A stretch of 64,000 nt of DNA from Hazenella coriacea (GCF_004341825.1 NZ_SMAG01000003.1:186001-250000); one strand, 5' to 3'; shown: positions 46,979 through 55,016, counted from the first letter of the stretch. The notes: generated by a model not told the origin, from the sequence alone. Program-made: numbers and translations.

Positions 46979-48183
46979 TTATCGTTCCATTTCTACCTCT
47001 TTTCCTTGATCGATCAGCTTATTCAAATCTGATGAGTTAAACCCGAACTCTTTACCATTATGTAAATCCATCTTTCCCCCAGTTAAATGATTATGTTTCA
47101 TTATATCGATCGCTGTTTTACTCGTACTCAGATAAAACGGCTTTAATTGAACATCAGAGTACTGCTTTTAAAACTCAGCTTGCACCTTTTTGTTGAAGTC
47201 TTGAAGTTTTTCGTTCAGTCTTTGATTGATCTCCGTTCCACCTAACGGATCAATCTGTTTCCGCAAATGGGTGAGTTTCTCATGTGCCTGCTCCAACGTT
47301 TCAATCAACTTCCTCTCACGGGACAACGGTGGAGGGAGAATCGTTTCATGTATCTTAATTTCTCTGTAATAATTTTTGTATGAGCCTTTTAACTCCTCTT
47401 GATTTATATATTTTTCTAGATCTTTAAAACCTTTTTCTTTTAGATATTGAGGAAGGTACTCTTTAAAGTCGTTAAATACGACCTCTTTTCGATGGGTTTT
47501 ATGAACAAAATCCTCAACTGGATCATTTAAGTAACGAATTTGTTTTTCAGGGAATTCTTTTGCGACCTCTTGCATAAGTACATACTTTTTATAAACTTTA
47601 TCTTCAACAGTTTGTAAGTAGTTTTTGCCGTAACCCAACCTTAACATATAATTAGTCATCTTAAGCTTTCTATCCGATATTTTTTTATACTTTTTATATC
47701 CTGAATTCTTCCCATAAATTGATTCCAATTGACTATATACCTTTTCTGTTTCAGATAAAGCATAACTAAATGCATCCCTTTCAGTTGGTTGCATAAAGTA
47801 ATCTAGACCTTGTCTTAAGTAACCCCCATTCAAGTTTATTTTCCATTTATTTAAGTCATCATGAGAAATAGAGGATACTTTTTGTTCTAAATTATTACTT
47901 ATAGAGTGATCTTGAAAAGCATGTCTACTTTCGTGAAGGACTGTATCTACCGCTTCATAACAAGCATTATCTTCTAATAATTTATCGTAATTTAAATATA
48001 TTTTTCCTTGTTTATAATAACCAAAGGAATTATCACCCATTTTTTTGATTCTTCAAACCCACAAGTGATTCTTCCTTGCAGTTGAGCATAATGCCGTTCT
48101 AATAGTAAGAGTGCTTCTGCTCTTAAAAGCTTTGGAGTCTTATTCCAATTATTAACATGGAGCTTTTCGAAAAAAGAGTCCAT
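46979..48183 (-). pseudogene. HExxH metallopeptidase-like gene, broken copy (array unit 1)
   Basis: Homologue of the intact gene at 49357-50553 with two lesions. The first is a one-base deletion in a poly-A run (7 A where 8 keep frame, near 48042-48050), which breaks the frame after about 45 codons (N part ends KKWVIIPL). The second is a CAA-to-TAA change at about 47168-47170, which removes the last 60 codons. Between them an open frame from 48040 carries VLHESRHAFQ (HExxH) and QPTERDAFSYAL. The last 370 bp are nearly identical to the intact copy while the middle is diverged. It begins 12 nt after its small partner gene. Confidence 0.75.
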
Positions 48184-48195
48184 CTAGTCAACTCC

Positions 48196-48510
48196 TTATT
48201 TTCTAGCTGTAAAATAAAAAGGATCTCTTAAAAAATCCTTAGCTATTTCTTCATCTTCCGCAAACATCTCCATACAAATTAATGCACTAAGAATATCATT
48301 TACCTCATAAAGTTTATATATCATATCCAAAGAAACACCATTAATCTTCTGATTGGGTATCATTCCATCTTTAAGCCACTGATCTAACAATGGTTGTAAG
48401 CTGTCATCTAGTTCTAACAGTATGTCAATTCCACGTTCTATTTTATCCTCGGCAAATCCATATTCCTTATGTAATTTTTCACGAACTTCATCTTTGTTAA
48501 ATTTCAACAT
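48196..48510 (-). CDS. Small acidic partner protein, array unit 1
   Basis: A 104-residue protein of an unrecognised family with four members in this array. The N terminus MLKFNKDEVREKL, centre LQPLLDQWLKDG...KINGVSLDMIYK and acidic end ALICMEMFAEDEEIAKDFL are shared. No signal peptide or membrane segment, and a helical composition. It has its own promoter and AAAGGAGG site and is followed 12 nt later by the broken metallopeptidase-like gene. I infer an immunity or antitoxin role from context only. This is the most diverged of the four. Confidence 0.7.
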   Translation of the reverse strand: MLKFNKDEVREKLHKEYGFAEDKIERGIDILLELDDSLQPLLDQWLKDGMIPNQKINGVSLDMIYKLYEVNDILSALICMEMFAEDEEIAKDFLRDPFYFTARK

Positions 48511-48539
48511 GACAACGCCTCCTTTTAATATTTACAACG

Positions 48540-48568
48540 ATTCTAGAATAGTTTAAGACATTTGTCGA
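48540..48568 (-). promoter_or_regulatory. Conserved promoter of array unit 1
   Basis: On the minus strand TCGACA, a 17-base spacer and TAGAAT. The same sequence is found before units 3 and 4. Confidence 0.7.
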
Positions 48569-48718
48569 GTAATATTGAAAAACATAAATTTTGTTTAGAA
48601 GTTTAAACTATTGATGATTGAGGGCTAAAAAAACAGCCAAAGCCAACAATGAAGGTTCTTATAGACGAATAGGATTGATTGAAAGAAGTTACAAAACCAC
48701 AAACTACTCTTTTTCTTA
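48541..48718 (-). repeat. Unit spacer repeat, copy A
   Basis: Homologous to 50909-51085: both start after a truncated stub with TGATAAGAAAAAGAGT, share TTTCAATCAATCCTATTC and AGTTTAAACTTCTAAACAAAA-type blocks, and end in the promoter of the next unit. This marks cassette duplication. Confidence 0.65.
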
Positions 48719-48805
48719 TCATAAATGATATTCTAACGATTGAAGAGCTTCCAGTCTCAAATCTTTAGAGAGTTTGTTCCATTGTATGATATGTAATCTT
48801 TCCAT
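48719..48805 (-). pseudogene. 28-codon stub of the metallopeptidase-like gene (array unit 2)
   Basis: ATG 48805 behind AGGAGAGAG, ending TGA 48719-48721. The product MERLHIIQWNKLSKDLRLEA continues to a stop and aligns with residues 1-32 of the intact gene at 50553, minus the four residues DSFF. All of the HExxH domain is absent. It follows small gene unit 2 directly. Confidence 0.7.
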
Positions 48806-48818
48806 TATAAACTCTCTC

Positions 48819-49139
48819 CTAGAGCCTACCTACGCCTACTAATTTATATGGATTTTCCAAAAACCTTTTAGCCATTCCTTCATTTTCTGCGAACCCATCA
48901 ATATAAATCAATGCACCAATAAAATCTTTTGCCTCATAATATTTATACATCATATCCAAAGACACACCATTAATCTTCTGATCTGAAATTGTTCGATCTT
49001 TAAGCCACTGATCTAACAACGGCTGTAAGCTATCGTTGAATTTTGAAAGTAGTTCAATAGAACGCTCAGTTACATCTTCTGCCAAGCCTTCTTCCTCCAG
49101 CAATATTTTACGAACTTCGTCTTTGTTAAATTTCAACAT
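48819..49139 (-). CDS. Small acidic partner protein, array unit 2
   Basis: A 106-residue member of the array family (MLKFNKDEVRKILLEEEGLAED...DQKINGVSLDMMYKYYEAKD...FAENEGMAKRFLENPYKLV). Unlike the other three genes it lacks the TCGACA/TAGAAT promoter block. The upstream sequence after the intact large gene is different (CAGGGAGACATACGTATG). It is followed by a 28-codon stub rather than a full large gene, so it is an orphan partner. Function unknown. Confidence 0.7.
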   Translation of the reverse strand: MLKFNKDEVRKILLEEEGLAEDVTERSIELLSKFNDSLQPLLDQWLKDRTISDQKINGVSLDMMYKYYEAKDFIGALIYIDGFAENEGMAKRFLENPYKLVGVGRL

Positions 49140-49356
49140 ACGTATGTCTCCCTGTTATATATTTCATGAGGAATCTATATTTAAGCATAAAAGGAAAGGA
49201 GCGATTAGAATTTTCCAAACGCTCCGATAAATAGATGATAGATTTACAATCAATATCTTCAACCCTTATCAAGGAATTCAATCTGTATCATTCAGGTAAA
49301 TCTATATATTAAGTACAACTACTAAATTCTAAGACTTATAGATAGTGGTTTCTAAG

Positions 49357-50553
49357 TTATCGTTCCATTTCCATCTCTTTTCCTTGGTCGATCAGCTTAT
49401 TCAAATCTGATGATTTAAATCCGAACTCTTTACCATTATGTAAATCCATCTTTTCCCCAGTTAAATGATTATGTTTCATTATATCGATCGCTGTTTTACT
49501 CGTACTCAGATAAAACGGCTTTAATTGAACATCAGGGTACTGCTTTTGAAACTCAGCTTGCACCTTTTTGTTGAAGTCTTGAAGTTTTTCGTTCTGTCTT
49601 TGATTGATCTCCGTTCCACCTAACGGATCAATCTGTTTCCACAAATGGGTGAGTTTCTCATGTGCTTGCTCCAACTTTTCAATCAACTTCCCCTCACGGG
49701 ACAACGGCGGAGGGAGAATCGTTTCATGTAACTCAAACTCTCCGTAAAATTCAGGTAAGTTTGGAGACTTGTTCTCTTCCTGATTCAAATACTCATGAAG
49801 CATTGTGTATCCTTTTTCTTGAAGATATGTTGGGAGATAGGCACTAAAGTCTTTATATAAGATCTCTTTGGGATAAGTCTGATGAACATATTGTTCAGCT
49901 GGATCATGCAACCGATAAGCTTTGTCTCCAAAATGACGTAAGGCTGTTTGCATAAGTATATACTTTTTATGAACCTTGTCTTCGATTGTTTGTAAGTAGT
50001 TTTTGCCATAAGTTCTTAATAATTTGTTCTCTTCAATCATAAAATTTATTTCTAGATCTTTTTTATATTCCTTATATCCATTATTTTTCCCATGAAGAGG
50101 TTCCAATTGACTATAAATCTTCTCCATTTCAGTTAAAGCATAATCATTTGCATCTTTTTCGACCGGTTGAAACCAGTAATCTGGCTGTTGTTTTAAATAT
50201 CCCCCAGACTTACTTACTCTCCAAGTATATATTTCTTTATCAGAAATAGGGGCTAATCTATTATTTGCAGATAGGTCAATTGTCTGAGATTGAAAAGCAT
50301 GTCTGCCTTCATGTAGAACAGTAAATACTGCTTCATAACAATTATCATTCAGCAAAAGGTCATGGTTTAGATATATTTTTCCTTGTTTATAACGGCCGAA
50401 ATGTTCCTTATCTTTCATCCCTTCAAACTTACAAGCGTCCCTTCCTTGTAATTGAGCATAATGACGTTCTAACGATTGAAGAGCTTCTAGTCTGGAATCT
50501 TTAGAGAGTTTATTCCATTGTGTGATATGTAGTTTTTCAAAAAAAGAGTCCAT
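49357..50553 (-). CDS. Intact HExxH metallopeptidase-like protein (array unit 3)
   Basis: A 398-residue protein with no signal peptide. The N terminus (FFEKLHITQWNKLSKDSR, LERHYAQLQGR) precedes the zincin-like VLHEGRHAFQ, an HExxH at about residues 81-85. QPVEKDANDYAL at about 129-140 may supply a third ligand. A charged helical middle follows. The C-terminal part holds HETILPPPLSRE, a coiled-coil-like stretch and KHNHLTGEKMDLHNGKEFGF. No family is recognised. It resembles in layout the metallopeptidase effectors of polymorphic toxin systems but lacks an LXG or other export domain. It starts 13 nt after its small partner gene, and co-expression is likely. Toxin identity is inference. Confidence 0.7.
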   Translation of the reverse strand: MDSFFEKLHITQWNKLSKDSRLEALQSLERHYAQLQGRDACKFEGMKDKEHFGRYKQGKIYLNHDLLLNDNCYEAVFTVLHEGRHAFQSQTIDLSANNRLAPISDKEIYTWRVSKSGGYLKQQPDYWFQPVEKDANDYALTEMEKIYSQLEPLHGKNNGYKEYKKDLEINFMIEENKLLRTYGKNYLQTIEDKVHKKYILMQTALRHFGDKAYRLHDPAEQYVHQTYPKEILYKDFSAYLPTYLQEKGYTMLHEYLNQEENKSPNLPEFYGEFELHETILPPPLSREGKLIEKLEQAHEKLTHLWKQIDPLGGTEINQRQNEKLQDFNKKVQAEFQKQYPDVQLKPFYLSTSKTAIDIMKHNHLTGEKMDLHNGKEFGFKSSDLNKLIDQGKEMEMER

Positions 50554-50566
50554 ATAACTTCTCTCC

Positions 50567-50881
50567 TCAACGCCTTCCTACTAGTCTATATGGATTTTCT
50601 AAAAACCTTTTAGCCACTCCTTCATTTTCCGCAAACGCATCAATACAAATCAATGCCTCAATAAAATCTTTTGCCTTATAATATTTATACATCATATCCA
50701 AAGACACACCATTGATCTTTTGATCTGAAATTGTTCGATCTTTAAGCCACTGGTCTAATAATGGCTGTAAACTATCATTAAATTTTAAAAGCAGATCAAT
50801 TGAACGTTCAGTGACATCTTCTACCAAGCCTTCCTCCTCTATCAATATTTTACGTACTTCGTCTTTGTTAAATTTCAACAT
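50567..50881 (-). CDS. Small acidic partner protein, array unit 3
   Basis: A 104-residue family member (MLKFNKDEVRKILIEEEGLVED...CIDAFAENEGVAKRFLENPYRL), paired with the only intact large gene, 13 nt upstream of it. Full promoter and AAAGGAGG present. If the pair is a toxin/immunity or toxin/antitoxin module, this is the cognate neutralising partner by position. No DNA-binding motif is visible, so an immunity-type or protein-binding role is more likely than classical autorepression (inference). Confidence 0.7.
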   Translation of the reverse strand: MLKFNKDEVRKILIEEEGLVEDVTERSIDLLLKFNDSLQPLLDQWLKDRTISDQKINGVSLDMMYKYYKAKDFIEALICIDAFAENEGVAKRFLENPYRLVGRR

Positions 50882-50908
50882 GTAAACGCCTCCTTTTTAT
50901 ATTTACAA

Positions 50909-51085
50909 CGATTTTAGAATAGTTTAAGACATTTGTCGAGTAATATTGATACACAAGGGTTTTGTTTAGAAGTTTAAGCTAATAGTAATTGAGAGTTAAA
51001 AATAACCGAAGTGAACAAAGGAGGTTAATAATGAAGAATAGGATTGATTGAAAAAAAGCTAAACTGCTATTAACTCTTTTTCTTA
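50909..51085 (-). repeat. Unit spacer repeat, copy B
   Basis: Counterpart of 48541-48718 with the same order of conserved blocks between a 28-codon stub and the next promoter. Confidence 0.65.
50911..50939 (-). promoter_or_regulatory. Conserved promoter of array unit 3
   Basis: TCGACA, 17-base spacer, TAAAAT on the minus strand. Confidence 0.7.
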
Positions 51086-51172
51086 TCATAATTGATGTTC
51101 TAATGATCGAAGTGCCTCTAATCTTGAATCTTTAGAGAGTTTGTTCCATTGTGTGATATGTAGTCTTTCCAT
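51086..51172 (-). pseudogene. 28-codon stub of the metallopeptidase-like gene (array unit 4)
   Basis: ATG 51172 to TGA 51086-51088, product starting MERLHITQWNKLSKDSRLEA. It has exactly the same length, the same internal four-codon loss and the same end point as the stub at 48719-48805, so both come from one ancestral truncated cassette. Confidence 0.7.
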
Positions 51173-51186
51173 TATAAATTCTCTCC

Positions 51187-51507
51187 TTAGCGCCTACCCA
51201 CTAGAAGATATGGATCTTCCAAAAACGTTTCAGCCATTCCTTTGCCTTCATCTCCCGTAAACATTCCTATATAGATTAATGCTCCTATAAAATCTCTTGC
51301 TTCAAAATATTTATACATCATTTCCAAAGAAACACCATTAATCTTGTGATCTGATATAGATCTATCTTTAAGCCACTGATCTAGCAAAGGTTGTAAGCCC
51401 TCATCAAGTTCTAAAAGTAGTTCAATAGAACGCTCAGTTACATCTTCTGCCAAACCTTCCTCCTCTATCAATATTTTACGAACTTCATCTTTGTCAAATT
51501 TCAACAT
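51187..51507 (-). CDS. Small acidic partner protein, array unit 4
   Basis: A 106-residue family member (MLKFDKDEVRKILIEEEGLAED...LLDQWLKDRS...HKINGVSLEMMYKYFEARD...GMAETFLEDPYLLV). First gene of the array, with the conserved promoter and AAAGGAGG. Its leader carries a short tandem duplication (TGTATTTACAAC twice, about 51522-51549). It is followed only by a stub, so it is an orphan partner. Function unknown. Confidence 0.7.
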   Translation of the reverse strand: MLKFDKDEVRKILIEEEGLAEDVTERSIELLLELDEGLQPLLDQWLKDRSISDHKINGVSLEMMYKYFEARDFIGALIYIGMFTGDEGKGMAETFLEDPYLLVGRR

Positions 51508-51550
51508 GTAAACGCCTCCTTTTTGTATTTACAACTTTGTATTTACAACG

Positions 51551-51579
51551 ATTTTAGAATAGTTTGAGACATTTGTCGA
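51551..51579 (-). promoter_or_regulatory. Conserved promoter of array unit 4
   Basis: TCGACA, 17-base spacer, TAAAAT on the minus strand, identical to the unit 3 elements. Confidence 0.7.
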
Positions 51580-51897
51580 GTAATTATATCATCCTATGTG
51601 ATGACATAGTGCCTAACTGCTCGCAGTTAGGAGTCAACCTTACACATGAATTAACTTTATCCCGCTCCTAAACGGAGCCCTTCAATGAAGGAAATACAAG
51701 ATTAACTCTTTTTTAAGATTCTTCAACCTTTCCCCATTCCCAAATCGAAGGGCGGAGCGAACTTCTCCTTTTGTCACAAATCATAAGCTTAAATAAAATA
51801 AACATTAAGCCCTTCAAACTTCAATAAAGCAGAATTTTTGTCCCATCGCTACAACTGATAACTCTCCACTCATAAATTCCCCGAGTTCGTATATTCA
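51580..51897. other. Gap at the upstream edge of the array with a strong short hairpin
   Basis: CCTAACTG-CTCG-CAGTTAGG (51612-51631) is a perfect 8-bp hairpin. Further on lie TCCCGCTCCTAAACGGAGCCC and AAGGGCGGAGCGAACTTCTCC. The style recalls subterminal hairpins of IS200/IS605 elements, but no transposase or tnpB remnant is seen. Confidence 0.35.
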
Positions 51898-52212
51898 TCA
51901 CTCACAACGTAAAAATGATTCATTCGGATCTGTAACGATTTTAAATGTCCCTTGGGATAGATGAATGAAATGTTCTATGGGTTCTAAAGTAGGTTCTTGT
52001 TCTTTCACGTCGTAGTATGAGTGAAATTTCCTTTCGATACTATTGATGTAATTAAATAGTTTGGTACTTAAAATGATCGTTTCTGGATCTTTCCCCATCA
52101 CTTTTTTATAGAAATAAACGGTATATTCCAGAAATTGAATATACTCTTCCCGGTCTTTAAAGATGGTTCCCCGAAACTCTGAATCTCTTGCTAGTTTTTC
52201 TAAAAACTCCAT
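51898..52212 (-). CDS. Hypothetical protein upstream of the array
   Basis: A 104-residue protein starting at ATG 52212 after AAAGGAGGCGT, the same ribosome-binding context as the array small genes, although the protein sequence differs. It reads MEFLEKLARDSEFRGTIFKDR, then a helical YIQFLEYTVYFYKKVMGKDPETIIL and an acidic end. No family recognised. It could be a further cargo gene of the same island. Confidence 0.6.
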   Translation of the reverse strand: MEFLEKLARDSEFRGTIFKDREEYIQFLEYTVYFYKKVMGKDPETIILSTKLFNYINSIERKFHSYYDVKEQEPTLEPIEHFIHLSQGTFKIVTDPNESFLRCE

Positions 52213-52546
52213 ACTTACGCCTCCTTTAGAATTCACCTTAGATCTCTCCAATCCTTAGCAAGTTTTATTCAAATCACTTCATTTGCTATTCTCTAATTCA
52301 TCTATTCTACCACAGCTATGTCGATTTACCAGGAGTTAGGAGTTAGTGTTTTGTATGAATGGATTTAGAGCTTCTGTATTAGAGGTGAATCCCCCCTTTT
52401 GTCGAAGTAGAACAAGAACTATTTATATCTAATAGAGTTTGTTGCATAAATAGAGTTTAATTTAAACACAATCGCATCAAATAATCCGGTTTGGATTTGC
52501 GGGAACCTTGTATGCACCAAGCTCTATCATGACTAGGAGGGGCATG
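52213..52546. other. Intergenic region between divergent hypothetical and HsdR-N-like genes
   Basis: About 330 bp, AT-rich. GAGTTTGTTGCATAAATAGAG near 52436-52456 contains a direct AGAGTTT repeat. No convincing promoter pair or mobile-element end was identified. Confidence 0.35.
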
Positions 52547-53683
52547 ATGAGTTTTCATTCTGACTTGATTCATTTAGGTGCAAAAGTAGCTGAAAGAAAG
52601 CCTCATATTGTAAACGAAGAGATGACTAAACAATCTTTAATCATCCCTCTTTTACAACAACTGGGGTATGATGTCTTTGATCCTTTAGAAGTTAGACCGG
52701 AATACGTAGCTGACTTCAGCTTTAAAAAAGGTGAAAAAGTGGACTATGCTATTTTCCAAGATGGCTCGCCAATTATTTTTATCGAGGCGAAAGCAGCAAC
52801 TGAAGATCTGGGAAAGCATAGTGGACAATTGGCTCGTTATTTTAATGCTACTCCAGAAGTAAAAGTAGGAATCTTGACGAATGGCGTAGAGTATAAGTTT
52901 TACACAGATCTTACTCAGGATAACATTATGGACTATGATCCTTTTTTTAGCTTCCAAATGGAATCGATCTCCCATCAAGAGATTGAGACCTTAGAACAAT
53001 TTACAAAAGAAAACTTTGATTCAGAGCGAATTGTCAATTATGCCGAAGAGTTATCATATATGTCGCATCTTGATAAGACTTTAAAGGAACTAGTTACGAA
53101 CCCTTCTGATGAATTCTTACGTTTTTTAATTAAAGATTTTATTAACATTCGCATTACATCAGCTGTTTTGGATCGCTTTCGTCCTTTGGTTAAAAAGGCA
53201 GTGCACAACACTCTATTGGATCTGATCCGTGAAGGGCTAGACGCCAAAGAGTTTAAAGAATTAAAAGAGTTGCAAGTAGCTGTTTCGACAGAACCTACTA
53301 CAGAACCCAGTCCCAAGAGCGGAACTTCACAGAAAAAGGGGATTGTGACTACTGAAGAAGAGCTCATGAGTTTCGAGCTGGTCAAAGGAGCGTTGATGAG
53401 AACAAGTCGTGATATCTCTGAGCTCCAATATAAAGACACCATGAGTTATTTTACCATCTACAATGAAACGATCACCAAATGGCTATTCCGCTTAAAATTA
53501 GATGGTTCCAATCCTTGTATCATCACTCGGCTCCCCATGGAGACTTGTATCGAACTTTGTCCTGGATTTACAGTCGAACCTGCTCCTAAAAGCATCGGAG
53601 AGACACGGATTCGGATCGAAGATTTGATGCAAATCAGCCAATTAACTGAGTTGATTACTACTTGTTATGATAACACCCTTTAA
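52547..53683 (+). CDS. HsdR N-terminal-like restriction endonuclease-fold protein
   Basis: A 378-residue protein. Residues about 5-150 match the type I restriction HsdR_N_2 pattern, with the PD-(D/E)xK catalytic set visible as VDYAIFQDGSPIIFIEAKA (Asp, then Glu-x-Lys), followed by GQLARYFNATPEVKVGILTNGVEY. No helicase motifs are present and no hsdM/hsdS neighbours exist, so it is an orphan nuclease-fold gene. The C-terminal half (after a Pro/Ser linker near residue 255) is uncharacterised. ATG 52547 or 52544 follows AGGAGGGG. It may be a defence-related protein (inference). Confidence 0.75.
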   Translation: MSFHSDLIHLGAKVAERKPHIVNEEMTKQSLIIPLLQQLGYDVFDPLEVRPEYVADFSFKKGEKVDYAIFQDGSPIIFIEAKAATEDLGKHSGQLARYFNATPEVKVGILTNGVEYKFYTDLTQDNIMDYDPFFSFQMESISHQEIETLEQFTKENFDSERIVNYAEELSYMSHLDKTLKELVTNPSDEFLRFLIKDFINIRITSAVLDRFRPLVKKAVHNTLLDLIREGLDAKEFKELKELQVAVSTEPTTEPSPKSGTSQKKGIVTTEEELMSFELVKGALMRTSRDISELQYKDTMSYFTIYNETITKWLFRLKLDGSNPCIITRLPMETCIELCPGFTVEPAPKSIGETRIRIEDLMQISQLTELITTCYDNTL

Positions 53684-53689
53684 GATTCC

Positions 53690-53727
53690 TTCCCCGAGAT
53701 CATCATCTTGGGGATTTTATTTTTGTA
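53690..53727 (+). terminator. Terminator after the HsdR-N-like gene
   Basis: CCCCGAGAT / ATCTTGGGG stem with a four-base loop, then ATTTTATTTTT. Confidence 0.88.
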
Positions 53728-53738
53728 CAAACCTCTGA

Positions 53739-54830
53739 TTAATTAATTTGGATATGTTTATTCTCATCGTTTTTGTTCTTGTCATAAAACTGAATCATCT
53801 CCGTCAATGTCTCTTTGAAACTAGGGCAAATGATACCTGAGTCCTTTAGATCCGTTTGTGCTTGTGTGCAATCGTATTGAGCTAGGCAATTAAAATAATC
53901 AAGAGCCTCCTTTTCTACTCGTAGCCATTTGCGAATCATCGGGATCGATAAAAAGCCTTTTGCTAAGGGAATGGGAATGGTACCTACGGGTTCTTTTTTT
54001 ATATAATTTTTCATCACTACCTGATACACTTCTTTCATTGGTTCAGGATGTGGGTCTGTCAGGTGGTAGGTTTTCCCCACCCCTTTTTCTGAATGGGCTA
54101 AGTAGAGGGTAGCCTCTATAATATAGTCTACGGGGACAAAGTTCCCTTCTGCTTCTCCTCGACCCAGATACGGAATAAACGGCAGAAAACGCAATCGGTC
54201 GAAAAAGTTGAGCATAAAATAGGGACCATCAAATTTAGTCGTTTCACCTGTGACTGAATGACCTCTCACGATCCCAGGGCGAATAATCGTTGTTGGTGCC
54301 TGTTTTGCCAACTCTTGAACTAAAAGTTCAGCCTCATATTTGGTTTGTTCATAGTCATTCTTAAATGTCTGGTTCATCGCTAACTCTGTCTCAAAGATTC
54401 GCCCACTTCGAGTCCCAGATACATAAGCTGTACTAAAATAAACATACCTCACTAAACGAGGAAGTGAACGTACCCATTGATTAACATGGTTCGTCCCCTT
54501 CACATTAACACGATATGCAATTTCCTTAGATACAGCTAAGTCATAAATCGCTGCGAGATGAAATACATGGGTAACCTGACTTCTTAATATCGCTTGTACT
54601 TCATCGTTTAAATTCATATAGGGTTGTGTAAGATCCCCTTGTAAAATCGAGATCCTCTGAAATTGGGTAGTGCTTTCGATTTTGGCTATCTCTTTTTCTG
54701 CTTGTCTCCTCATACTTGGTAGAACCAGCACATAAATTCTCTCCACCTGAATACTCGATTGAATTAGTTGACGAAGAATCGATGTGGCAAGAAAACCAGG
54801 AAATCCAGTAAAAAAATACGTGCTCCCCAT
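53739..54830 (-). CDS. Extended SDR reductase, thioester-reductase-like (paralogue 2)
   Basis: A 363-residue paralogue of the 40252-41346 gene, well over half identical by eye. Shared features are TGFPGFLATSILRQL, FHLAAIYDLA, the YxxxK catalytic pair (YEQTKYEAELLV), PTTIIRPGI, KFDGPY, YHLTDPHP and YDCTQ. It has STAYVSGT where paralogue 1 has STTSVSGT. Likely NADPH-dependent reduction of a thioester or a related carbonyl, substrate unknown. ATG 54830 follows GAGGAG. The two copies face opposite ways and bracket the accessory block. Confidence 0.8.
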   Translation of the reverse strand: MGSTYFFTGFPGFLATSILRQLIQSSIQVERIYVLVLPSMRRQAEKEIAKIESTTQFQRISILQGDLTQPYMNLNDEVQAILRSQVTHVFHLAAIYDLAVSKEIAYRVNVKGTNHVNQWVRSLPRLVRYVYFSTAYVSGTRSGRIFETELAMNQTFKNDYEQTKYEAELLVQELAKQAPTTIIRPGIVRGHSVTGETTKFDGPYFMLNFFDRLRFLPFIPYLGRGEAEGNFVPVDYIIEATLYLAHSEKGVGKTYHLTDPHPEPMKEVYQVVMKNYIKKEPVGTIPIPLAKGFLSIPMIRKWLRVEKEALDYFNCLAQYDCTQAQTDLKDSGIICPSFKETLTEMIQFYDKNKNDENKHIQIN

Positions 54831-55016
54831 GTAATCTCACTCCTCTACAAATATCAATATACTATTTGTACACTATTAAATAATTCTCTGACTTCTTTCC
54901 TTCCCCTCTAAATCTGTACTTCATAAACCAATAAATAACCACTTCCTTTCACCCTCACGACAAGACTGTAAGATTCATAGATTAATAGAGAATACAGTCG
55001 AAGGGAGGGTAATCAC

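Noticed and set aside
47168-48040. Open frame 47168-48040 as an independent short gene
   Set aside because: Its ATG lacks a ribosome binding site and it aligns with the interior of the intact homologue; it is the middle of a frameshifted copy.
47000-51600. Possible CRISPR-like array because of regularly spaced repeats
   Set aside because: The repeats are whole gene cassettes of several hundred bases with coding content, not short direct repeats with unique spacers.
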